Assembly: GCA_026874595.1 (NCBI GenBank)
Contig: CM049306.1
Span: 105,411,142-105,475,141, forward strand
Direction: 5' to 3'
Source: Sipunculus nudus
Lineage: Eukaryota > Annelida > Sipuncula > Golfingiida > Sipunculidae
DNA: 64,000 bases
How positions within the stretch are numbered: position 1 is the stretch's first letter; each line of letters opens with the position of its first letter. Under the pieces are notes generated by a model. The model was not told the origin of the DNA. It made no database searches and saw nothing but the letters and a program-made list of their open reading frames with translations. Position numbers and translations under genes: made by a program. This document shows, piece after piece, positions 34,814 through 47,500 of the stretch.

Positions 34814-37285
34814 TAACAATATGACGTCTTTACATTACCTGTCTATAATGAACAAGAATTTCCAAATTTTCAGTGCTAACTTAGTACTTCACAAATAGTA
34901 GAGTTTGTGCGAGCATATTAATTATTTTATACAAGAATATGTTATGTGTAGTCTAATGTGTGGTGAAATCGTGAAAATTGAACCCTTCCTAAACACTGGA
35001 AAGGCGGGAATAATGAAATTGTAACCTAGCGTATATAAAGCCGATCAAAGTACAGCCACTTCATGACAAGTCTTCATCAGTTTAATATGCAAAAGCTTAG
35101 TGAGTAAAGAGTTATGCATAAGCTGTATATAGCAATTCCCTGATGGAATTTCTGTCTTAAGCCCATGATATATGAATATACACAGAATGCATCTACATTT
35201 GAATAAATACCTCAGCATTTTTTTTTAATCAGAATGCACCAACCCTCCAATACATGTTCCCCTTGGCCCATATAGCTCACATAAATATGATTTAAGGACT
35301 CATTAGATATATTGTTTTCCTTGTAATGAGTATAGAAGTATAATGCACTTTTCATTTATATATGAAAACTCATATGTAAATGACCCTTGGCCCATGTGCC
35401 TCAGCTGAATATATATAAAAACAGTGCAGAAGCTAATGCAATGTTATATCATGAGATTGGCCAGTTATAAGCTGAATAGTGACCACAAGTTACAGGTAAC
35501 AGACATATTTACTATAATAACCTTAACTGAAGCTGATACAGAACAAGACAAACACTTAATATACCAAATTTGTTAACACATACAGGCAGTAATGCGAATC
35601 TATGATAAAAAGAATATAACACACACAAAACAATGTGTGATTTGTACACCATTCATGCTGCTACAGTAACCATGGAAATCTAACATTTAAAAGATAGAAA
35701 CAAGCAAGATATTAAAGACTGATGACACTATATACTCAACAATGCAACTTACTTTATGCATTTTACAAAGTTACATACATGTATTATTTACAAAAGTCTA
35801 TCACATACATATAAATGGAAATTTAAGAAATTTTAAAGAATGTCAATCAAAATCCATACTTCAAGTAGACAAAAACTAAATAAAATAAGGCACATTAAAA
35901 CATGTGCCCTAACTATGTGATGCTTTAAAGCATATAGATGGAATGTTTGATATTAACTTCTAGCCCAAATAATATACAATTCAGTGATGACAGCAAAGCT
36001 GAACAATGTACCATTATGCAAAATTTCCTGCCTAACTAAGAATGACTGCAAGAAAAGGCTTGTGTACATGAATAAAATAATACATAAAGAAATACATGGG
36101 AGGTATAAAGCATATTCATTGAGAGGAACATTGTTATTATGTCATAAGCTACAATATGCCCCATTCAAATGTGAAATACTAAGTCAATAATGCATAAAGG
36201 AATGAACAAAGTTGAATATTTGAAATTTAAGTCTTGGTTAAATAGCTAAAAGGAATAAACAAGCAAATGTTTTAAATCTTAAACCTCAGTTTTAAAGGTA
36301 TATAGGAATGAACAAGCATATACAGCTTATATTTCACATAATTGTTAATTTTTATACCCGGTATAATGAAATATGTTAAAATAGGGGCCCATGGACTACA
36401 ACAGTTAAATGAAGTAAAATGAAAATGGAATGAATAATAGAACATATTGTATGGATGAAATTTAAAATATCATTTATAAATGAATATAAAATTTATTGAA
36501 ATACACATCTAATTCAAACCCATTCAATATTAGCCTTAAAAACAATGTGACCTTATAATTAACCAAGACAGTATAGCATTTATAGAATGCTGAAAAATCT
36601 GTTCATTCCCTGGTCTGACTGCAGTAATTAGATATCAATTTTTTTTTAATACATTTTATTTATCTCTTATTACTGACAATTTTATAGCTGAATGAATATT
36701 ATTGTAAACAGATGGATTGTCAAATTCTATTCATTACTTTAATTCTTTACTGGGCTGATACTGTGATGTGACTGTTCAAATATATATTCATATAAAAATA
36801 CAATTAAAATTGCATAGAAAAGATTAAATGATTGATCATCTTACACACTGAGCATATTTGCAGCATATCAATGCAGTAGCTTCAATAATTTGGTATCTAA
36901 GCCTCACTCAAAACTTAGTGATTTGTTCTTGCTATTATTACATAATTTTTTTTTCACAATCTACATTCAGTACTGAAGCATGGAATATAAAAAATAAAGG
37001 AAGACTTTCCATGGCCTCTCAAAATTGACATTATTGAAAATAAATTCACCATTGTGATGTAAAAAAATTATTGCCTTTAGTTATCAAGTCCTAGCAAATT
37101 AGGGGAAATGACAATCTGCTGATAAAATGTGATAATCACACCACAATTGTTGCAGTGCAAAAACAGTGTCTACCAGATTTTCACTTTATATAAACACATC
37201 AATCAAATGGAATATAACATTATAACACAGATAAGCAATCTCCTAGTTATGCCACTGTACTGGATTCTTGTGTCCCCTAAGTTGG

Positions 37286-37414
37286 TTATGATGCGTATTT
37301 ATACGGTTTCTTTAGTTTGATGGCTATGGTGGGAAGGTTTGACTGGGTGTAATGGTACAGCAGGTCTTCTATGCTCTCAAACTCATCCCCGCTCGTGATG
37401 AAGCATTTTCCCCT
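37286..37414 (-). CDS. SH3BP2: SH3BP2-like terminal coding exon
   Basis: It encodes RGKCFITSGDEFESIEDLLY and then HYTQSNLP to KKPYKYAS, with TAA at 37286-37288. The SH2 second helix (SIEDLLYHY) and the final PY-Y string line up with the end of vertebrate 3BP2. Confidence 0.92.
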   Translation of the reverse strand, partial: RGKCFITSGDEFESIEDLLYHYTQSNLPTIAIKLKKPYKYAS

Positions 37415-40400
37415 CTGTGGATATAATGCATGTTATAAAATGAGAGCAAGTCAATCAAATATGTTACACTAACAATATAAAGTTGATCAATATAAATGTG
37501 TCATTTGATATACACATAAAGCAAAATGCTGATTTCAAAACTCGAAAGTTCATGCAGAAATATATACCACTAAATGTAAGAATACAGAAACAGTATATTT
37601 ATATCCATGTGTATATATATCTGCGAATGGGGAACACATCATCTAGCTAAACTTTGGTTGTTTTTCAATGATTTCAATGGCACAGAGTCTTTCCAATGAT
37701 TTCACTGATAATATACACCCATTGTCATTAAGTTTCATATGTTCCATTTTTAAAACTGCATAGCAAAGAGAATATAAACATTCAGTGATAAATGTCACTC
37801 AATGGGGACTCCTTGTGAGCTACACATCAGTAAAGACACTGAATAACACTTCATTTCACAAGATGTTCAAGTATAAAATATTATTATAAACAGACTGACA
37901 TGCCTAAGATAATCCCTTTTCTGCGAAAGCATTTATCATATGAATATGTATTATTAAAATCATCAGAGTTATGAATATGCATGATCCACATACCTGCTGG
38001 GTTATCCTGTACTTCTTGATATTTCCTTGTATATACAGAACTAAAGTCTGAAATATGAATTGATATAAATAAGATACAAGATATCAAATGAATACTGATC
38101 CTTGAAATGAAAGATCTTGATCATTAATCTTTCAATTTTTTTAATTCACAAACATGAAGCCACGTCAGCATGCTATGATAATAAATCTAAATTGCCTAAA
38201 AGAAAAAAACGTACCATGTTAAAAGCTTGGTGATAGCTATCTAGCTGTTTCTAAATTATAGCTAAATTCTTTAATAACTGAAAAAATTATTTTCTGATTT
38301 CATGTGTAAACATCTAGACCCATCCTGTGTAATAAATATGAATTATAAATCTGTAGCTGTAATGGTTACATCATTAACTGCACAGACATCACTCCTTCTG
38401 CTTTAATACTTATAAATAATTCAGGATCATTAATGTAGATCATATCTGAAACACTCAGCTGGGTTAAAAAAAAGTGACGGAATTCCAAATCAAACTTACC
38501 ACTTGGGACCATCCAAGGAACAAAAATGAACATTGTACATGATAAATAACAAGGTATCACTTCTCCATCAATTCATTTTTACCTGATATTCTCAAAACTT
38601 ACATTTTATTTATATACTAAGGCCCAGCTGTATTAAATATGCTGGATAAAAAAATGTGTACACCAAATATGCTGGGCTGAATTTCTGAAGAGTATATAAA
38701 GAATTAAAGACCATACATTAGCCCTGTATCACTGAAACTTGTCCCAACCCGAGGTCACTGTACTTGGAAAAGCCTTGAATTTCTTTAACAGACTAAGTAT
38801 CTTAAAATTGTTTAACTACTAATATAATGCTGAATGCCCAAGTTCAACCATTAATGGAAGATGGGTATCCACTGTTACACAAACTGCAGGGTTAAGGAAA
38901 TGAAGTCACTTTGATCTAGTATCACGTTATGGAAAATTCTGTTATAGTTTGTGATTTTAAATACTGACCTTTGAGTCTCCTTCACCATCTCGTACCAAAA
39001 ACACACCATCTTGCCCAATTTTCCTAAGGGCCCTGAAAGGTCAGTTATAACCAATGTGAATGCTTTTGGTTCTAACCAATGTGAATGCTTTTGGTTCTAA
39101 CCAATGTGAATGCTTTTGATTCACACAAGAATGATTTTTGTAGACAGGTGGTCTTGTAAGACAACTGGTCTTTCAGATATGTTCCACCATATGTTCTTTA
39201 AACTAACTGGCCCACATAATGCAAACGCATACTGTGGTTGGCTTCATATTCGCCAGGCTGAAATTTCGCGATTTTTCCATTTTTAATGTTTTGCTAGGGT
39301 TTCATTTTCGCGATCTCACAAGAACCTATATCAAATCTTTGGTAAAGCCATATACCTGTGTGTAATAATGCAAACGCATACTGTGGTTGGCTTCATATTC
39401 GCGAGGCTGAAATTTCGCGATTATTCCTTTTTTAATGTTTTGCGAGGGTTTCATTTTGGCGATCTCACAAGAACCTATATCAAATCTTTGGCAAAGCCAT
39501 ATACCTGTGTGTATTATCAAATGAGAATAAGTCATGAGTTTGTGACATTTTCTTATATAAAGATAGGCCCGCACACACAGCATAGGTGGTTTAGTTCAAA
39601 TTTAAGGCTTACATTTCCCTATACCTGCAAGGATGTAATTTATTAAAAAAATTCTCTCTGTATTAACCTATTACCATACAAGTATTGATTACACTAAATA
39701 AGAAGGACATTCTCAATTGGCCGATTATTCCCGAGGGTTTCATTTTCGCGATTATTTCCCATTCGCGAATATTGCGAAATTAAAACCCTCGCGAACAAAA
39801 AGGCAACCACAGTATTTTATGCCTGGTTTCAATTCAGTGGACATGTCTGGAATACAACTAAGATTAGGGGTCACACAAATAAACAACTGATATCAGGAAT
39901 TCACTAACTGCTAGTTGGTTGGTACAGAATTTTGGACATGGAAAAAAGTTATTAAACATTAAAAGATGCCAACTTTTAAGTAAATCTACTTACGCACTAG
40001 CTTGTTCTTTGTCAAACCCCGACCAGTATGCAGCGTCATAATACTCTGGTGTCTGAATAAGCAGTAAAAATGTAAGTTTACTTACAATTAAATAACTATA
40101 TGTATATGCGTGTGCATGTGTATATATCTGATAGTATTGTTCAATATAACATTTTTTTTTAAAGTAAATTATTCTTCTTGAATATATAATATATAAAAAA
40201 TATATTCTGAGTCTTGATCATATCATCAAAACAATTATTGGTAAACAATGGCTTAAATGATTACAGATGGGTACATTGCTAACCAGAAAACATGAAAACA
40301 CTGAAACATTAAATAAATAGTTACAATCACACAAAGATATAGATTTTTATAATATTCTAATTAAAACAAACATGATTGTTTAACAAAAACAAACTGCTAA

Positions 40401-41531
40401 TAACCCACACACTTTTGATACGATAACTAGAATGTGTTTGGAAAAAATGTCTTTACCATAGTAAATCTGTGTAGTGAATAACAGTGATAGACTTCAGTTG
40501 ATCAAAAGATTAAGAGATCAAGAGGCTGAAATAAATTTTAACAAAGACATTTGTTTTTGAATAACCATAGACAAAATAAGAGTAAATAAAGACCCACCCC
40601 AGGCATAGCTTCAAGAGGTCTGTAAAGAAAATTATGATTACAAATATCAGTCCTGTGATGCAATGGAGTCCATCAAACAATTAAAACTGATGGAAATACC
40701 TACTAAACTGCTGGGTAGTGCCAACTGGTGTTCTTTTTCAAACAGTTCTCTGTATTTTATTTTTAATTTCAGGTGTTAACATAAAACTGATTCTTGACAA
40801 ATACTTTTGTTTAAAGTTAGGAATATATTACCATTTACTTATTAACTATATCTGTTTCCTACAGGGATATCTAAACGAGTTTTGTGGTTGAAGAAGCCTT
40901 CTTATGATTTATTTTAATCCACCAAACAGACACAAGGTGGCACTGACAAACAACAGAGCTATTACCATAAAGCTGATCTGACACATCCTCGTTTACATAA
41001 CTCGAGTCAACAAATGGCTAAATTTAGTTATATTTACTTAAACAGTGACTCATATTTCTTCTCCATCATGTTTCTCCATGAGTTAGTGTACTATAAAATG
41101 TCAGTTAAACATTGGTTTTCAAATCTTTTCTATTGTATATATATATGAATGAAAATAAAAATGATTAATCATAATCAAAAACACATGTACAATAACCACT
41201 CAACACACAAAGAAATATATTTTTAATATAAACTTTAACTGAATAACACTGTTCATGAGAACTCTGAAACAAAGAATAGTTACATGAAAAAATAAAACTT
41301 CTGTATATTACAGCTGCAGCAGCATAAAATGAAGCTACCTAATGACTGATATACAGATGTATATTATCTTAAAGCTGGTTACTTGGATTATATTAGTGAT
41401 TATCTGCCAGGGTTCCACAAATGATTATCTTTAGGGCTGAGTATCATGATTAATGTTTAAATCAAGTAATGGTATTTTTTAAAGTATTTTTTTTACAAAG
41501 TTATACCTGATTATATATTGATTATATATAG

Positions 41532-41592
<61 letters not shown>

Positions 41593-44500
41593 TTATTAAT
41601 TATCAATAGAACTATCAATAATCATATCAATTATTCTCAGAGGTATCAATAATCACATTGATCCTTGTCAGGGCCATCAATAATCATAAGCTCTCTTGAA
41701 TCAATGATGATGACGATGATGATGATGAATGATTATAGTACCTACCTTTGACATGTTCTTGATGGGAGTGTAGAGCTTTTATTATCTGTAGGTCTGAGTG
41801 CTGCCCTCCACTAAAACATGCCAGCAAACTGATAAAACATGCCCTACATTGTCCATGGTCCTGTAGACTCATGATGTGTGATACAACTGTATCTGCTGTC
41901 TCCATATATTGATTATTATGTAAGTGTGTCAATTATGTCAATCTTTATGTAAGGATCAGAATGTTTAAATTTATGTCTTAATTTATCTCAACTGAATCTT
42001 CATCAAACTCACAAAAAACTTGTCTATGATTATTGCTGGTGTTCAATGATTATTTATATTTGACATACAACAATTTATATGAAAACCTGACAAATATTAA
42101 ATAATGTGTAAGCATGTATATTTAGTATAACCTGGAAGGAATACTATTACACTGATAAAGACTTTGGTACTGGGAAAAATTATGTTTTCTGCATTAACAA
42201 ATAATCATATTAGCCTGTTTAAATGCATTATTTTACAGAAAATCAGAAACTACTATCTGTGTACATAAGACTGCGGCCTTCCTGGTCTTCATAATCACAA
42301 TATATAAAAAATATATCTTGCCCAGAGACAACATGTAAAATTTGGCAAAGAGGACTTGAAGGGTATTTAATGTGCCATACTGGAGATACAGATTGAGTTC
42401 TGACAGTTGAGGGGGATGGAGAGAGACAGAGAGACAGGGAGAGAGAAAGAAATAGATATAGACAGATATAGGCTGAGACAGGTATACTGAAAGGGAAGGA
42501 CAGAGAGACTGAGACAGACTGAGAAAACCGTTATAGATAATATGTGCATATTTCTGTGATTTCTCTATTTCTTCTCGTTTATAGGGAATAAAGCCTCGGT
42601 CACAACCGGGATACAGTCGCCACACGGGGAGTGTTTTGGGCTATTCCATGCGGTAGATGCACGGCAACCTTGCGTTTTTCAAAGGCCGCAGGGGCTCCGC
42701 AACAACCGTAACTGACATTAGCGCAAGCGCTTAAGTCGATGCGGCGGCCGTTCGTCAAGCAGCTATCTACGGGCTCCGTATGGGCAGAGTACAGTAGTCG
42801 TATGGATGTCGTAGGATGCCCGTGCGATTTTTAATGCCTACTCTGCTACCCGAGAGACGTACGGTGTAAATGCGGCTGTCATAAGGGGACTATACAACTT
42901 CCGCAAGGTTAGCTTGCGGCGTCCGAAGGGTTAGCTTACTTTACCGTGCGATGGCTGTAAGAATGAGGAAGACACCTTGCAGTTCCCGCACGTCAACCGC
43001 ATAAGTATTCCTGTGGTTTCAAAAACCGAACAGTGATCTATGGTGTGCGGTGACCGCAGCAGGTTGTGACTGAGGCTTAAGTATTCCTGCGGTCCCCAAA
43101 ACCGCACGGTACTCTATGGTTTGCGGTGACCGCAGCAGGTTGTGACCGAGGCTTAACATGACGATAATTTTTTGCAGACATGTTTAATATTGAAAATTGT
43201 TCTAAGCAATCAGAGTGCCTTGAGTAAAGAGTAAGAATAAAAGCACACTGGCAAATACAAAGTTTATATTACATAAAGGGGTATCTCTACTGCAAAGAAG
43301 ACCAAGTCAGCTCTACAGCCAAGGATAACAAAGTGAAACAAGTAACCAATGTTTCATGACAGTCAGCTGAAAAAATAGTGTGACCTGTGGTATAACAGAA
43401 GTGACAATTTTAGAAATATGTACAAACTGTAAAAACATGTAGTCTGACTGTATACTGAGAGTGTTTCACTTTCTGCTGTAGGCAACATTTTCCTTTTAAA
43501 GTCCATTGGGTTTTCTTTTCAACATAAAACATAACACAACATGAACATGAAAGACATATGCATACTAAATTTCAGGATAATCTGTGCAAACATTCCTTAA
43601 AAATCTGATATTCACAAGGCATCGATTGCCAGTTCAATTATGTATTACAGCAGTTGTACATCTTTATTTGGTGTACAGTAAATGATGACAGAGTTTAATC
43701 CCAACTTAAAATGACTTGACTGCAACAATTTGTCAGTGATAACATTAACATACATGTGGTGCTATTAGCCTTTTAAAACAGAAAAAGATAATCATTATCA
43801 GAGCAATCTACATTTTAGGGGGAAAAAATGGAGAGAAAATGGAGAAAACAGATTATCTTCAACTATTACTTACACATTTAAACAAATGGGATTAACCTTG
43901 TTCTCAAACATTTCATCATGACAAGGAACATGATTGGATGAAGCACATCATTTCAATTTCATAATCTGCTGAACAGAAAGTTAAATGGCTGCTATTTTAC
44001 AAATTTCTTTTAAAATGTTTTAAGTGGTACCAGCAGTTTTAATACCCATGATCAACAGGCAAATAAAAAGTCAGAGACAATCCATACAGAAATGTTTAAG
44101 AAACATGTGCATGAAGTTTAACACCAAACAGAACAATTATGGTAAGACTTTCATTGTCAGATGGTAGGTCTATTTTTTTTTTTTTTTTAATTGCCTATGA
44201 CCTATGTCTGAGCCAAGGAGATTTCATCTCAGCCTGTGTGGACATTGAGTTAAGTCAGTTATGGATATGTGCCCTGCTAATATGGTTTGACAAATGGCGG
44301 ACAAAGGGCTTTCACTATAGCTCAGATGACTTTCAGTCAGTTGAGCAAAAAAATACCCACAACCAAAGCTATCAGGAAGAAACATAATCTCTATTTGAAA
44401 TGAAAAACAGATAAGAAGCAAATCAAAATCAACTGATAATAATTTGAAAATGAATAATTATTACTATTTAATCAGTGAAAATCATTAGTACTTGTACCAT

Positions 44501-47500
44501 TTGCATTGATGATTTGAAAAGGTTGCTCTTAAGTCAGATGAACACACCAATATTAGTGTCTTTATATAGTGACTGAAATATGTTGTGAAAGAACTGATGC
44601 GTGCTATGTAAGTTGATTGTGACAACTGTTAATAGACATCTTCTAATTTCCTGTGCACTGCACATGAAAAAGGTCTGGCATCACTGTGTAAACTGAATAT
44701 AGGAAGGTACAAGAATATAACCAGAACTTGCATTAATATTTTATGAAATTTTTTTCAGCTTCTTTCAGACATATTTTTAGCATTTGTTTTTAACTGTAAC
44801 CCACAGTCATCATTAGCAGCAGTATGCTGTGCTTGACAATCCTCAGGGGTTGTTGGAGGTCTGGTTACAGTTCCATTCAGGTTGGTGGTATTAATTAAGA
44901 GCCCCCTTTACTTTTGTCCTGATATTGACTGAATCTTACTGAAGGATAAACTAGCACACCAGACTGCTACTGATGATCTAGGGATACAGTGGAAAGCTAC
45001 AGCTACAAAATGTTATTCCTGAGCTGAATTTTTACTAATGTTATGGAATCTCTAGGAAAATGATCCAACATACATAGCTTGATCAATGGTATTACTTAAA
45101 TATTAACAAGGTATATGCCAGGATTACTTGTTATTAGTTTGGGATAATCTTAGCCTTTTCCTTCAATGGTTTAAGTGCTACACATGCAAATTCCAGTGGG
45201 GTTCTTGCTGTGGAACAGTTGATGGCTTGACATCCATATTTCCTTGCTGAGTGTTAAATGGCCTCCTACATATTCCATGATACAGTAAACTGTAGCTTGT
45301 GAAACAGCCATAACATGTTCCTGTCACAGCATTAGCAAATCACAAGAAATTGCAGCAATAACATTTTCAGATACTGAGCATGTTAAAAATTGTGGACATG
45401 TCAAGGCATAATGAGGAAATGATAGGAAATTGCAGACAATCATGGGAAATCACTGAATGAGTCTGGTGGCTGCAGAAGAATTGCAGACAATCATAGGAAA
45501 TCACTGAAAGAATGGGTTGGCTGCAGAAATATTCAGACAATCATAAGAAATCACTTAATGAGTGGGGTGGCTGTAGAAAAATTGCAGACAATCATAGGAA
45601 ATCACTGAAAGTGTGGGGTGGCTGCAGAAAAATTGCAGACAATCATAAGAAATCACTGAATGAGTAGGGTGTCTGCAGAAAAATCACGGACAATCATAGG
45701 AAATCATTGAATTAGTGGGGTGGCTGTAGAAAAATTGCAGACAATCATAGGAAATCACTGAAAGAGTGGTGTGGCTGCAGAAAAATTGCAGACAATCATA
45801 AGAAATCACTGAATGAGTGGGGTGGCTGCAGAAAAATTGCAGACAATCATGAGAAAGCACTGAATGAGTGGGGTGGCTTCAGAAAAATTGCAGACAATCA
45901 TAGGAAATCACTAAATGAGTGGGGTGGCTGTAGAAAAATTGCAGACAATCATAGGAAATCACTGAAGGAATGGGTTGGCTGCAGAAATATTGCAGACAAT
46001 CATAAGAAATCACTGAATGAGTGGGGTGGCTGTATAAAAATTGCAGACAATCATAGGAAATCACTGAAAGAGTGGGGTGGCTGCAGAAAAATTGCAGACA
46101 ATCATAAGAAATCACTGAATGAGTGGGGTGGCTGTAGAAAAATTGCAGACAATCCCAGGAAATCACTGAAAGAGTGGGGTTGCTGCAGAAAAGTTGCAGA
46201 CAATCATAAGAAATCACTGAATGAGTGGGGTGGCTGCAGAAAAATTGCAGACAATCATAGGAAATCACTGAATGAGTGGGGTGGCTAAAGAAAAATTGTA
46301 GACAATCACAGACAACCATCCCTGCACAATTCATGCTGGTTACAGATGATGGCATGGATTATTTCCTTAAAAGCAGTTATCCTACAATGTGACAGTGATT
46401 CTTTTAGGCCTAGAAAATTCCAGATTGTCAAAAAATTGAAAATTGCAGAAAATATTAACAGTAAGAGGCCTGGTTAAGTTTTCCTTATTAACACACAGTG
46501 ATGCCAAACCCTTGAAATGATCCATACTTGGGAGTAGTGAAATCAAATGTACAAGGACCTTATTGTATTCTGTCTATTCTTACCTTTGCAGGTGATTCCA
46601 AGAACCTACAGTTGTCAAGTATAATGGTTAGCTTACCCATGATGATTTAAAATTAGTGTACCTCATGCACAACACTCTCATTAACTAACTACCCTGTCAT
46701 GGCATACCACGGATTCCTATTTGTTTGAAGAGGTTATAATTATCAGTATTCAGAAGATTGTTGTTCCTTGGCAGAAAAATGCACTCTATCAAGTGCTTTT
46801 CAGGTTTTAACTGTTTGGATGATATATCTTAATATACAAACTATACTCAAAATCTTCATGTTAATGACATGTGCATCCCTCAAATGTATATTTTTTATGC
46901 CTTTGATAGGTTCACAAATTCATGGAAAATGATTGTTATATTATCAGCAAAAGTGAAAAAATATTCTGTACCCATATAGTAACAGAAATATTAAAATATT
47001 GTAATTCACAGGCCAATTATTACTCTAAACTGATCCAAAGCATATTCACTGACTGATATTAAGATTCAATGATAATACTGGGCGGTGTACCCTTCAATTA
47101 TGTATTGATGCAAAATAACAGAAACTACTTTATGGCAGCTAGAAAAGGATAAAAGTGTTTTTCTTGATTTTTTTTAAAATAAGGATAAAAAGTTAAGAAT
47201 CATTTTGTGAATCAAAATCATGAATTCTGAATTGAGAATCAAACATGGACATCACAAAGTGAATCATCCCCACACAACATGGCATAATCAGCCCAGGTGT
47301 TATAACATGTAAGGCTTGTCTGTGTGAAAATCAGTATAACCATCCTATGATCTTCACTATGGCCTTAGTGACCTCAAAATCAGTAGTGTTCTTTCTCTAT
47401 GGACAGGTGAGCCTTATATGCAGGATGGAAGGTTTGCTATGAAAGGTTTCGTTTACAATCCACAAGTTTTTTTTTTTTCAATTAATTGGTATTGTGATCA

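Larger units (their letters stand above)
33601..37285. other. AT-rich intergenic region between cyclin J and the SH3BP2-like gene
   Basis: No coding exon is recognised. It holds two long AT microsatellites. The sequence nearest 37285 should include the 3' untranslated region of the minus-strand SH3BP2-like gene. Many TTTATT words (AATAAA on the minus strand) make the polyadenylation site ambiguous. Confidence 0.5.

Noticed and set aside
45879-46355. 158-residue repetitive protein on the minus strand
   Set aside because: The frame is open only because the minisatellite unit is 51 bp. No promoter, splice site or domain supports it; it is kept only as a finding about the repeat.
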